Positions 1 to 7,760 are shown, counted from the stretch's first letter. The stretch is 12,520 nucleotides of DNA from JBLHGN01 sp047616325 (GCA_047616325.1 JBLHGN010000088.1:1-12520), one strand, 5' to 3'. Notes: generated by a model from the sequence alone, not told the origin. Numbers and translations are program-made.

Positions 1-346
1 TTATCCAAAGCATAAGAATGCACATGCCAAGCGCGCCCAAAACGAAGGCAAATATCATGGCCTCTCGCGGCGATACTCGCCCCGTTGCAATTGGGCGGTT
101 GACGGTACGGGCCATTTTCGAATCGACTTGGCGATCCACTAGGTGGTTAACCGCAGCAGCAGAACCCGCACAGAGCGCAATACCTAGGTTACCCAGAATC
201 AAAACGTCGATTGGGACCATTCCAGGTACAGCTAGCAACATGCCGATAAGGGACGTTAACAGCATCAACGCAACGACGTTGGGCTTACATAGCTCGTAGT
301 AGTCCCGCCAATTGGCGCGTTCGGGGATTGCGCTTAAATCAGTCAT
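1..346 (-). CDS. ctaB: Protoheme IX farnesyltransferase (heme O synthase), N-terminal part
   Basis: This integral membrane UbiA-family prenyltransferase adds a farnesyl group to heme B to give heme O, the substrate of the CtaA enzyme encoded just upstream. Only the first 115 codons are present; the gene continues past the left edge. The translation begins MTDLSAIPERANWRDYYELC, followed by the family's KPNVV segment and a first membrane helix. Around residues 70-94 lies the signature NHLVDRQVDSKMARTVNRP, containing the polyprenyl-diphosphate/Mg-binding N-x3-D-x3-D pattern and the RT-x-RP tail typical of CtaB/CyoE. The ATG at 346 lies 9 bp after the ctaA stop codon, so the two are almost certainly co-transcribed. 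The upstream purine stretch AAGAAA is a weak ribosome-binding site. The Asp-rich motif and the neighbours leave little doubt about identity. Confidence 0.95.
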   Translation of the reverse strand, partial: MTDLSAIPERANWRDYYELCKPNVVALMLLTSLIGMLLAVPGMVPIDVLILGNLGIALCAGSAAAVNHLVDRQVDSKMARTVNRPIATGRVSPREAMIFAFVLGALGMCILMLWI

Positions 347-355
347 AGTGGTTTC

Positions 356-1528
356 TTATTTGGTAGCAACGGTGCGCAATCGATGGTTGATCATGATGAC
401 CGTAATAAGCAGAAGTGCGCCTACGGCATTGTGAGCCACAGCTATACCAAGAGGCAAACTTAATACAACATTTAGCACGCCTAAACACACTTGCATCAAT
501 ACAAGAAAGGATAGCAAATATGCATGGTTGCGCGCCGGAATAAATCCGCTAAGCCACAAGCGAGCAATCAACACCGAGCTAGCAACAAAAACCAGCAGCG
601 CTCCGAGCCTGTGGCTCAGATGAATGGCAGTGCGCGCTTTATCGTCCAAGAGTCCACCCAAGTAATTTGGACCGATGTGTTGGAGAAAGTTAAATCCCCG
701 CCCAAAGCTAGCTTCCGGCCAGAGCTGGTTTTGGCACAGGGGAAAATCTGGACAGGCCAGCGCCGCATAGTTTGAGGATAACCATCCTCCCAGAGCGATT
801 TGCAGTATTAGCAATACCAACACCAAGATGGCAAGTGGCCGGAGGCGCATGAACGCAACCACATAAATCGCCTCGGCTGTCCAGCGCCAGTGGCTTAAGC
901 GTTGAACCAGCAAAAACAATAAACCAAAAGTAGCGAAGCCGCCCAACAAATGCAGCGTTACGACTAGGGGCCATAAACTTAAAGTTACCGTCCACATGCC
1001 AAACAGACCCTGCACAATAACCAAGCCAACAATAAATGCCGGCAGCTTAAAAGGCGCACGCGACCCTTCCTGAAATATAATTAAGCGCGACAAATTTAGA
1101 AAATAGGCCACCGCTGCAACCCAAAGCAAGGGATCTACCATCGCACCAAAAATTACCCGACAGACGGTGCCGGATATTAGAGCACCTAACAACAAAACAA
1201 TACTCTGCCATGGGTGCTGCGGATCTCTTGCACGAAAGGACAAAAAGAACACCAACAAAATTAGCAAACCCAATGCAGAGGCGAAAATGCGATGAAGTTG
1301 CTCGGGCCAAGTTTTATCGTGCTCCACTGGCGTACCCTGAAACAGCTGATTGGCTGTGGCTACCTCTGAACTAGTTTTAGGCACCCAAATATGACCGTAA
1401 CATGTCGGCCAATCGGGGCAACCGAGCCCTGCGTGAGACAGGCGAGTATAAGCACCCAGCACAATTACTATGCTAGCCAGTAGTAAGGCCATCAGAGTGG
1501 CATAAAGCAGAGTCTTTTGAGCTTGCAT
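356..1528 (-). CDS. ctaA: Heme A synthase (COX15/CtaA family)
   Basis: CtaA oxidises the C8 methyl of heme O to a formyl group, giving heme A for subunit I of the oxidase. The 390-residue product has about eight hydrophobic helices in two similar halves, as the family requires. The first half has GAYTRLSHAGLGCPDWPTCYG at residues 25-45 with the Cys37/Cys43 pair, and a heme-ligand type histidine in the EQLHRIFAS segment (His79). A second histidine lies in VVTLHLLGG. The second half repeats the pattern, with ACPDFPLC carrying a second Cys pair, HLSHRLGAL and HNAVGALLL. This two-pair form is common in proteobacteria. The ATG at 1528 has no strong Shine-Dalgarno sequence. A 48-bp gap separates it from the SCO-like gene upstream, and ctaB follows 9 bp downstream. 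Confidence 0.95.
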   Translation of the reverse strand: MQAQKTLLYATLMALLLASIVIVLGAYTRLSHAGLGCPDWPTCYGHIWVPKTSSEVATANQLFQGTPVEHDKTWPEQLHRIFASALGLLILLVFFLSFRARDPQHPWQSIVLLLGALISGTVCRVIFGAMVDPLLWVAAVAYFLNLSRLIIFQEGSRAPFKLPAFIVGLVIVQGLFGMWTVTLSLWPLVVTLHLLGGFATFGLLFLLVQRLSHWRWTAEAIYVVAFMRLRPLAILVLVLLILQIALGGWLSSNYAALACPDFPLCQNQLWPEASFGRGFNFLQHIGPNYLGGLLDDKARTAIHLSHRLGALLVFVASSVLIARLWLSGFIPARNHAYLLSFLVLMQVCLGVLNVVLSLPLGIAVAHNAVGALLLITVIMINHRLRTVATK

Positions 1529-1576
1529 AGTGTGCTAAGTCGAATATGGGGTGGTGAATTTCTTTAAGTGACTATT

Positions 1577-2269
1577 CTATTGATAATCAATGGAATACTT
1601 TAGCGCTCTTTTGAGGTCTTTCAAGAGCAAGTTTCCGTGAGTTTGTGAGGTGTATAACATCATTGCAAAACCTTCTTGATCCACCAGCAAGTAGTAATCC
1701 TGGCCATCAAAATCGTAATCGGTTTGCGCGCCAACTAACCACTCCTGCCAATGGCTCTGGTCGATGGTAACTCGTTTTAAACGCGGATGGTCAGCACTTA
1801 AGGTATCTAAAAATTTATCGCCTTCTGCGCCGTTTAGATTGACCGCGTAGCGCTCCACTCGACCACTCTTTTCACTCAAACGAATGTGGACCTGGCGAGT
1901 TGTATATAGATTTTCCTGACATTGAGTGTCACATTTAGCCCCTAAGGGAAGTAACAATCGCCACTTTTCTTCACTCTCTAGACGGTTTAATAGTGCCTGC
2001 TCTCCGGAGCTTCCCCCAACACCCCTAACAGCATTCTCCTCGGCACTATTTTTCAGAAGCGGCACGAGCGAAACCGGATGAGTTAGAAGCAAACCTGCGT
2101 TTACCGTGTGCTCCGGAACACCTATGCCGGTAAAATACACAAAATAAGCTCCAGTGATCGGGAGTAGTGATACTACCACTATCGCTATCATCGTCCAGCG
2201 GCTTCGCTTGAGAGGTTTTACTGGATGTGGAGCGCGCAGGGCTTCCGGGGAATCGTTTGTCTCAGACAT
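1577..2269 (-). CDS. SCO-like membrane-anchored protein of the cox cluster
   Basis: This 230-residue protein is predicted to be anchored in the inner membrane by one helix (about residues 25-47) after a short basic cytoplasmic tail, with the rest in the periplasm. The soluble part resembles a divergent thioredoxin/SCO fold: a strand with LLLPLG leads into C-DTQ-C (Cys113 and Cys117), matching the C-x3-C copper site of SCO proteins. A later YYLLVDQEGF segment corresponds to the YLLDPEG strand of SCO. In my by-eye alignment the SCO copper-ligand histidine (VDH motif) is replaced by Gly189 (FDG). It lies 14 bp after SURF1 and 48 bp before ctaA, the place of the uncharacterised PA0111 in Pseudomonas. 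A role in CuA or CuB assembly, or in thiol reduction of copper sites, is inferred from fold and context. Confidence 0.75.
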   Translation of the reverse strand: MSETNDSPEALRAPHPVKPLKRSRWTMIAIVVVSLLPITGAYFVYFTGIGVPEHTVNAGLLLTHPVSLVPLLKNSAEENAVRGVGGSSGEQALLNRLESEEKWRLLLPLGAKCDTQCQENLYTTRQVHIRLSEKSGRVERYAVNLNGAEGDKFLDTLSADHPRLKRVTIDQSHWQEWLVGAQTDYDFDGQDYYLLVDQEGFAMMLYTSQTHGNLLLKDLKRALKYSIDYQ

Positions 2270-2283
2270 GGCAACTATAAGTT

Positions 2284-3027
2284 CTATTCATCGTTGGATT
2301 TGGGGTTTAACCACTGGGCAAGGTTTGAGCTGGCAAAAATATATAGCATTGCAAGCACCAAGGCCATGGCAAACCATTGTACGGCATAGCCGAGGTGCTT
2401 GGCCGGCGACATATTTATTGGGCGCCAGTATACATCTAACGCACCGGGACTATCTGCATCGATTCGCAATAGACGTGGAAACAAATCCATATCACTCTGC
2501 TTGCTCATTACGGGCAGATCAACTTCAAGTATTTTATGGGGCCATACTTTGGGCGATACATCGGCTTCTCGTATCAGTTTCGAATCACTTGGCACAACTA
2601 ACGCGCCACTAATTACTACTTGCGCGACCGGAGTGGCAAACTCTGGAACAAAATCTCGCAATGGCGAACCCGCAACCCAGCCCCGATCCACGGCTATCAC
2701 TAGGCCACGCTCTTCTTTAAAGGGCATAATCACGTGATAACCCAACTGCCCTTGCACCAATTGGTTTTCTTTTAGCCAGTAGGGCTGCGATATAAATTCA
2801 CCGCGTATTAGAACCCGGCGAAAATCACCAAGTTTACGCTCGGCTACATTATCAAATTTAATAGCCACCATGGCCTGTTGCTCGGACCATTGCTGCATAA
2901 GTTGCCTTTTTTGATCGGCTCTATCCAGCTGCCATGTTCCCAAAAATAACAGTGCAGGCAATAGCAAAACCACAAATGTGGTGAGCTTCCAGTTAAACTC
3001 TACTTTCAATTTTGGACGTGTACTCAT
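2284..3027 (-). CDS. SURF1 family cytochrome oxidase biogenesis protein
   Basis: SURF1 proteins (Shy1/Surf1) help insert heme A into subunit I; the Paracoccus homologues bind heme A. The 247-residue product has the classic layout: an N-terminal helix at about residues 16-33 ending in LGTWQLDRADQK, a periplasmic domain with RGEF, GYHVIMPF and VDRGWV (Trp118), and a C-terminal helix at about 215-233. His211 in AKHLGYAVQW, just before that helix, matches the conserved SURF1 histidine proposed as a heme ligand. I chose the ATG at 3027 because GAAGGG lies a few bases upstream; an in-frame GTG at 3039 would add only four residues. The gene is separated from coxC by the opposite-strand DUF2909 gene, so it needs either read-through from coxC or its own promoter inside that gene. 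Confidence 0.93.
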   Translation of the reverse strand: MSTRPKLKVEFNWKLTTFVVLLLPALLFLGTWQLDRADQKRQLMQQWSEQQAMVAIKFDNVAERKLGDFRRVLIRGEFISQPYWLKENQLVQGQLGYHVIMPFKEERGLVIAVDRGWVAGSPLRDFVPEFATPVAQVVISGALVVPSDSKLIREADVSPKVWPHKILEVDLPVMSKQSDMDLFPRLLRIDADSPGALDVYWRPINMSPAKHLGYAVQWFAMALVLAMLYIFASSNLAQWLNPKSNDE

Positions 3028-3053
3028 ATGACCCTTCACCCACGAGACTTCCC

Positions 3054-3302
3054 ATGGGACTAAAACTATTGATAATTGTTGAATTTATCGGTTTACTGCT
3101 GTGTCTTGGCAGTGGCATTACTTTTTTGCTGAAAGATGTCGGTGTTCCCGAATCTAAGCGAACCTTGTATGCACTTGGCACTAGAATCGTGTTAGCTGCC
3201 GTGCTTATGCTCACGATCGGATATGGAATTCAAACAGGGAAACTAAAAAACACTGCACCGTGGGGCCACCATAGAGAGGCGGCCCCGACAGAGGGCTACT
3301 AG
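3054..3302 (+). CDS. DUF2909 small twin-transmembrane protein
   Basis: This is an 82-residue protein with two hydrophobic helices (about residues 3-25 and 41-60) joined by a short polar loop (KDVGVPESKRT), ending in a polar His/Glu-containing tail. Length, the two-helix plan and the R-x-L-x-x-RI start of the second helix fit the DUF2909 'twin transmembrane protein' family, which from memory is found beside SURF1 and coxC in gammaproteobacterial cox clusters. Function is unknown. The ATG at 3054 has a modest GAG 7 bases upstream; an in-frame TTG at 3012 would overlap SURF1 and adds a hydrophilic extension atypical for the family. It is the only gene in the cluster on the plus strand, head-to-head with SURF1 (26 bp apart) and tail-to-tail with coxC, with overlapping stop codons. 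Confidence 0.8.
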   Translation: MGLKLLIIVEFIGLLLCLGSGITFLLKDVGVPESKRTLYALGTRIVLAAVLMLTIGYGIQTGKLKNTAPWGHHREAAPTEGY

Positions 3303-4228
3303 CCCATGATGTACACAAAAATAAACAGGCCCACCCACACAACGTCAACAAAGTGCCAGTACCAGCTTGAGGCTTCAAAACCAAAACAGTCATGATGAGA
3401 GAAGTGGCCCTTGAACACAGAGCGCAACCACTGCACCAATAGCATAAAGGTACCGAGGGTAACGTGCAGGCCGTGAAAACCGGTCAACATAAAGAACGTG
3501 GTACCGTATACGCCTGAATCTATAGTGAGCCCTACATGGTAGGCGTGCATGTACTCTGCATATTGAAGTATAAGAAAGCCGATGCCGAGCACAACGGTAA
3601 TCCCCAGCCAAATATTGAATCCCTTTTTGTTGTCATTTTTTAAATAGGTGTGGGCAAAATGCACTGTGACACTAGACGACAAAAGAATAACGGTGTTCCA
3701 AAAGGGTAGCCAGTGTGGCCATCCGGCAATACCCGGATTACTCATATTCTCGCCCGGCCCACTAACCACTGCTTTGGCACCATTTAATATTTGATCTGGC
3801 GTCGTCATCAATGGCCATTCTGCCTGGAAGCCGTTCCATAGCAGTGTGCTAGTATCTTCTGAAGATAAATCCGGTAACGCAATATTGCGGATATAGTACA
3901 AAGCGCCGAAAAAGGCACTGAAGAACATCACCTCGGAAAATATAAACCAACCCATGCCCCACACGTAGGACCGCTTCAGCTGAGCATTATTTAAACCCCG
4001 GATATTCTCATCCACAACCGTGGAAAACCACGTGTAGAGCACGCCACAGAGGAACACCAAGCCCAGCAAAAACACCATCATGCCGCTGCCATCTGTTCCC
4101 GCTTTAATTTCGTTAAACCAATTTCCCAAACCAAATACGGTGGTAAAAAGCCCCAGCGACGCCAGCAATGGCAACTTGCTCTGTTCGGGTACGTAGTAGT
4201 GGTCGTGGTTGCTGCTGGTGTGTTCCAT
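3299..4228 (-). CDS. coxC: Cytochrome c oxidase subunit III
   Basis: This is subunit III of the aa3 oxidase, a metal-free inner-membrane subunit that stabilises subunit I and its D proton path. The 309-residue product starts MEHTSSNHDHYYVPEQSKLP and has seven predicted helices. Diagnostic segments are FIFSEVMFF with the conserved glutamate, the LQYAEYMHA segment, TGFHGLHVTLGT, and the C-terminal WYWHFVDVVWVGLFIFVYI. The loop after the third helix (roughly residues 120-170) is long and polar and makes the protein slightly longer than the usual 260-300 residues. The ATG at 4228 is preceded by GCAGGG. It follows ctaG by 21 bp, so it is in the same transcript. Its TAG stop at 3299-3301 overlaps the opposite-strand DUF2909 stop. 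Confidence 0.97.
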   Translation of the reverse strand: MEHTSSNHDHYYVPEQSKLPLLASLGLFTTVFGLGNWFNEIKAGTDGSGMMVFLLGLVFLCGVLYTWFSTVVDENIRGLNNAQLKRSYVWGMGWFIFSEVMFFSAFFGALYYIRNIALPDLSSEDTSTLLWNGFQAEWPLMTTPDQILNGAKAVVSGPGENMSNPGIAGWPHWLPFWNTVILLSSSVTVHFAHTYLKNDNKKGFNIWLGITVVLGIGFLILQYAEYMHAYHVGLTIDSGVYGTTFFMLTGFHGLHVTLGTFMLLVQWLRSVFKGHFSHHDCFGFEASSWYWHFVDVVWVGLFIFVYIMG

Positions 4229-4249
4229 GGTAAGGCCCTGCTTTAGGAT

Positions 4250-4903
4250 CTAATTAGTATGTGCTGTTAATAAGCCTGTTTGGCCACTCTCTGCGTCGAC
4301 CGGCGCTTGTTGATCGTACTGTAACTGAGCTTGCATTTGTTCTTGTTTGGCCGCTACATCTCCTGGCGACATATCGGTAACGTCAAACAAACTGTAGGAC
4401 AAAATTATCGTACTAATGCCTTTGGGTATCGCCTGGTCGACAATAAATTGTAAACCCAAGTCTGCCTGCTCGCCTGGCGCTAGGGCTTGTCGGTTAAAGC
4501 AAAAGCACTCAGTTTTGTGAAAATAGTCAATCGCGTTGCTTGGCACCATGCTGGGCACTGCTTGCGCGACCATAATATTGTCACTAGGGTTTCTTACTTT
4601 AAAATGTGTCACCGCTATTTCACCTGGGTGCACATCCATAGAAAACTGACTGGGAGCGAAAGCCCACGGCATGTTTTCGTTGTTGGTAGCAACAAACTGC
4701 ACGGTAACGGTACGACTTAGGTCGACTTCTGCGGACACGGCCTGATACTTTCCCGCCGTTTTGCCGTTAATTCCGGTCAGTTCGCAAAACAAGGTATAGA
4801 TGGGCGGCATTACCCAAACAGCAAAAACGAACATACACACGCCAAAGCAAAGAAGCTTAACCACTAAAACGCGTGTTTTCTGTGTTTCTGACTGCTGGCT
4901 CAC
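4250..4903 (-). CDS. ctaG: Cytochrome c oxidase copper chaperone Cox11/CtaG
   Basis: CtaG delivers copper to the CuB site of subunit I from the periplasmic face. The 217-residue product has one N-terminal anchor helix (about residues 13-33) and then an immunoglobulin-like domain. Visible family marks are YTLFCELTGINGKT (Cys40), the VQFVATNN strand, MPWAF, and the Cu(I)-binding CFCF motif at residues 133-136 (Cys133, Cys135) in KTECFCFNRQALAPGE. A Met/Gln-rich tail of about 38 residues (180-217) follows the domain and is longer than in many homologues. The start is GTG at 4903 with GAGAAGAG upstream. Homologues usually end soon after the LSYSLFDV segment, so the tail is the only odd feature. 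It sits between coxA and coxC, the usual position in this cluster type. Confidence 0.95.
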   Translation of the reverse strand: MSQQSETQKTRVLVVKLLCFGVCMFVFAVWVMPPIYTLFCELTGINGKTAGKYQAVSAEVDLSRTVTVQFVATNNENMPWAFAPSQFSMDVHPGEIAVTHFKVRNPSDNIMVAQAVPSMVPSNAIDYFHKTECFCFNRQALAPGEQADLGLQFIVDQAIPKGISTIILSYSLFDVTDMSPGDVAAKQEQMQAQLQYDQQAPVDAESGQTGLLTAHTN

Positions 4904-4941
4904 TTATCGCTCTTCTCGCTAAGTCACTCTTTAAGAAAATT

Positions 4942-4963
4942 GAGTCATTTCGCTTTTTGACTC
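4942..4963 (-). terminator. Hairpin between coxA and ctaG, possible weak terminator or mRNA processing site
   Basis: Read on the minus strand, GAGTCA, a ten-base loop and TGACTC form a perfect 6-bp stem, followed at once by AATTTTCTT. It lies in the 114-bp gap between the coxA stop and the ctaG start, the largest gap among the co-oriented genes from coxB to coxC. The stem is short and not GC-rich, so full termination is unlikely. A partial terminator or 3' stabiliser that raises coxBA over the assembly genes is plausible but inferred. Confidence 0.35.
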
Positions 4964-5017
4964 TACGTTTGCCCACTGGCCGACCAAAACCAATCAGCAA
5001 AAGTTTTACACTCTATA

Positions 5018-6568
5018 TTATTTAACTTCTGGCGGAGTGGTAAAGGTGTGGTACGGCAGCGGTGAAGGCAATGTCCACTCCAAACCATGAGAGCCTTCCC
5101 ACACGCGGTCGGTGGCTTTTTTGCCGCTTACGATGGTGCGAACAACAATAAAAAGAAACAACACTTGCGCTGCGCCAAACAAAAACGCACCCACAGAAGA
5201 CATCATATTCCAATCCGCCCACAGCGGGTTGTAGTCTGGAATTCGACGGGGCATACCGGCCAAACCTGAAAAGTGCATAGGGAAGAATGTAAGATTCAAG
5301 CCAACAAAGGCCAACCAAAAGTGAGTTTTACCCATGGTCTCGTTGTACATTTTACCGGACCATTTGGGCAGCCAATAATAGACCGCAGCCGTAATCGAAA
5401 ATATGGCTCCGGGAACAAGTACGTAGTGGAAATGCGCCACGACGAAATAGGTGTCTTGGTATTGAAAGTCGGCCGGCGCGATCGACAGCATAAGGCCGGA
5501 AAAACCGCCGATAGTAAAGAGAATCACAAACGCGACAGAAAACAACATGGGGGTTTCGAAGGTCATAGAGCCCTTCCACATGGTGGTCACCCAGTTAAAT
5601 ACTTTTACGCCCGTGGGCACGGCAATAAGCATGGTTGCATACATAAACACCAATTCACCAAACAGAGGCATGCCTACGGTGAACATATGGTGGGCCCACA
5701 CGATAAAGCTTAAGAAAGCGATAGATGCCGTTGCGTAAACCATTGAGGAGTAGCCAAACAAAGGTTTGCGCGCAAACGTAGGAATAATGGCACTAACAAT
5801 GCCGAAAGCGGGCAAAATCATAATATACACTTCGGGGTGACCAAAGAACCAGAACACGTGCTGAAACAATACGGGGTCGCCACCACCAGCTGCGTCAAAG
5901 AAACTGGTACCAAAGTGAATATCCATTAACATCATCGTTACAACACCGGCCAGCACGGGCATTACCGCTACCAAAAGATAAGCCGTGATCAGCCAAGTCC
6001 ACACGAACAATGGCATCTTCATCAGCGTCATACCCGGCGCACGCAAATTCAGTATAGTTACGACAATATTGATCGCACCCATAATAGAACTGGCACCCAT
6101 GATGTGTACGCCGAAAATGAAAAAGGTCACAGTGCTGTTTGCATACGTTGTCGACAAGGGCGCATAAAATGTCCAACCAAAGTTGGGCGCGCCCCCTTCC
6201 ATAAATAATGTCGATACAAGCAAGGCAAACGCAAAGGGAAGTATCCAAAAGCTCCAGTTGTTCATGCGCGGGAGCGCCATGTCTGGTGCGCCTATCATCA
6301 ATGGCACCATCCAGTTTGCCAGACCTACGAACGCCGGCATTACCGCACCAAACACCATAACCAGGCCGTGCATTGTGGTCATTTGGTTGAAAAAATCAGG
6401 CTCTACTATTTGTAAGCCTGGCTGAAATAACTCAGCTCGGATAACAAGCGCAAAAATACCGCCAAGAAAAAACATGGCGAAACTAAACCATAGGTACATT
6501 GTGCCTATGTCTTTGTGATTGGTAGTAAATAACCACCGACTAAACCCTTTCGCAGGACCATGTGCCAT
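5018..6568 (-). CDS. coxA: Cytochrome c oxidase subunit I, aa3 type
   Basis: This is the catalytic subunit of the proton-pumping aa3 oxidase, holding heme a and the heme a3-CuB centre. The 516-residue product has 12 predicted helices and every expected ligand: His67 (heme a, MTTMHGLVM); His244 with the cross-linked Tyr248 in GHPEVY; His293-His294 for CuB (WAHHMF); and His379 (heme a3) and His381 (heme a) in VVAHFHYV. Glu246 in the HPEVY motif, Asp96 with Asn103-Asn104 (D path), and Thr319 with Lys322 in PTGVKVF (K path) mark an A1-family enzyme. The ATG at 6568 has AGGAGA about 8 bp upstream, overlapping the coxB stop region; coxB ends only 11 bp before it. Length and motifs are entirely regular. 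Confidence 0.99.
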   Translation of the reverse strand: MAHGPAKGFSRWLFTTNHKDIGTMYLWFSFAMFFLGGIFALVIRAELFQPGLQIVEPDFFNQMTTMHGLVMVFGAVMPAFVGLANWMVPLMIGAPDMALPRMNNWSFWILPFAFALLVSTLFMEGGAPNFGWTFYAPLSTTYANSTVTFFIFGVHIMGASSIMGAINIVVTILNLRAPGMTLMKMPLFVWTWLITAYLLVAVMPVLAGVVTMMLMDIHFGTSFFDAAGGGDPVLFQHVFWFFGHPEVYIMILPAFGIVSAIIPTFARKPLFGYSSMVYATASIAFLSFIVWAHHMFTVGMPLFGELVFMYATMLIAVPTGVKVFNWVTTMWKGSMTFETPMLFSVAFVILFTIGGFSGLMLSIAPADFQYQDTYFVVAHFHYVLVPGAIFSITAAVYYWLPKWSGKMYNETMGKTHFWLAFVGLNLTFFPMHFSGLAGMPRRIPDYNPLWADWNMMSSVGAFLFGAAQVLFLFIVVRTIVSGKKATDRVWEGSHGLEWTLPSPLPYHTFTTPPEVK

Positions 6569-6579
6569 CGTATTGTCTC

Positions 6580-7713
6580 CTATTGGCCTTGCTTAACTGT
6601 CAAAATATCGATCGGCTGGACGAGATCGCCCATATTGTTACCGAACGCATTTCGCTGGAATGTAATCACTGCTGCCGACTCAACCGGGGTCAATTGCTCA
6701 CCAAAGGGCGGCATACCTTGACCACCATTCAGCACGCGATCGATATGTAAACCAACTATACCCATGGCAATTTTACTGCCTGCAATGGCTGGGAAAGTCG
6801 GCGGTATACCGCTCCCATCTGCCTGATGGCAAGAGGCGCAATTTTTGGTGTACACGCTCTCGCCTTGCGCGTATAGCGCTTCAAACGTCAAGGTTTGCTT
6901 CGCTGCTTCAGCGATTGCCACTGCGTCGGCTTTGCGTTTAGCCAGCCAGACATTAAATTCTTCTTCAGGAACGGCGTGCACTTCGATGGGCATAAAACCG
7001 TGATCTTTACCACAGAGCTCCGCGCACTGCCCGCGAAATACGCCGGGTTCCTCTACATAGGTCCAGGCCGCGTTGGTAAAACCCGGAATTGCGTCGCGTT
7101 TCACCGCTAGGTCTGGCACCCACCAGCTGTGAATCACGTCGTTGGCCGTCACTAAAAAGCGGACTTTTTTGTTGGTGGGAATGTAAAGTGGCTGGTCAAC
7201 CTCCAATAGGTAGTGTTGGCCCTTTTCCTCTTCGTTGTAAATTTGGGATTCTGGCGTACTTAGTACAGAGAAAAAACTGACATCCTCGCCCAAATACTCG
7301 TAGCGCCACTTCCACTGGTAGCCAGTGATTTTTATATTTATATCAGCGTTATCTGTATCGTAAATTTTCTTCAAGGTGGAGGTGGCTGGAATGGCCATGC
7401 CAATAAGGATCAAAGCTGGCACTACCGTCCAGAGCAACTCCAGCGTCAGGCTTTCGTGAAAATTCGAAGCTTCTGCGCCGCGAGATTTACGGTGAAGGTA
7501 CATGCTGACGAACATCACCCCAAAAACGAGCACCCCTATAACGCAGCATATGTAAAAGATCAACATATGGAGGCTATAGATTTCTTTACTTACTGATGTT
7601 ACGCCTTCGGTCATATTGAACTGCAATTCGCCTGCGAACGCTACAGCTGGAAGCAGTAACGCAAAGCCTGTGGCAAACAGCAGAGCGAGCGACCGCTTGG
7701 AAGTACTTAACAT
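6580..7713 (-). CDS. coxB: Cytochrome c oxidase subunit II with C-terminal cytochrome c domain
   Basis: Subunit II accepts electrons from cytochrome c at the CuA centre and passes them to subunit I. The 377-residue product has a signal peptide ending near AFA (about residue 27), two membrane helices (about 47-70 and 91-113), then the cupredoxin domain with the aromatic GYQWKWRYEY patch. The CuA ligands are His195, Cys230, Glu232, Cys234, His238 and Met241. A fused cytochrome c domain follows: CASCH at residues 292-296 and a likely Met334 axial ligand in GGQGMPPFG. This makes it a caa3-like subunit II, a form well known in gammaproteobacteria. The ATG at 7713 has a good ACGGAG about 8 bp upstream. 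It is the first gene of the leftward cluster, and the long upstream region presumably carries its promoter. Confidence 0.98.
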   Translation of the reverse strand: MLSTSKRSLALLFATGFALLLPAVAFAGELQFNMTEGVTSVSKEIYSLHMLIFYICCVIGVLVFGVMFVSMYLHRKSRGAEASNFHESLTLELLWTVVPALILIGMAIPATSTLKKIYDTDNADINIKITGYQWKWRYEYLGEDVSFFSVLSTPESQIYNEEEKGQHYLLEVDQPLYIPTNKKVRFLVTANDVIHSWWVPDLAVKRDAIPGFTNAAWTYVEEPGVFRGQCAELCGKDHGFMPIEVHAVPEEEFNVWLAKRKADAVAIAEAAKQTLTFEALYAQGESVYTKNCASCHQADGSGIPPTFPAIAGSKIAMGIVGLHIDRVLNGGQGMPPFGEQLTPVESAAVITFQRNAFGNNMGDLVQPIDILTVKQGQ

Positions 7714-7740
7714 CGCCCCATCTCCGTTAATTAATGATTG

Positions 7741-7760
7741 ACTTGACTAGACTTGACTAG
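7741..7760. repeat. Perfect tandem 10-bp repeat in the presumed coxB leader
   Basis: The unit ACTTGACTAG occurs twice in direct succession, about 28 bp before the coxB start codon. It is followed by AAGCAAGT, which can pair with the second ACTTG to make a small 5-bp hairpin in the leader RNA close to the ribosome-binding site. The unit length is near one helical turn, so a pair of protein-binding sites on one DNA face is also possible. Function is unknown. Confidence 0.6.

Noticed and set aside
2154..2737. Long plus-strand frames of 112 and 152 codons across SURF1 and the SCO-like gene
   Set aside because: They are complementary-strand shadows of two well-supported genes, with no recognisable protein content.
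5273..5713. 146-codon plus-strand frame inside coxA
   Set aside because: It lies entirely antisense to the highly conserved subunit I gene and its translation is low-quality and His/Lys-rich, typical of a shadow frame.
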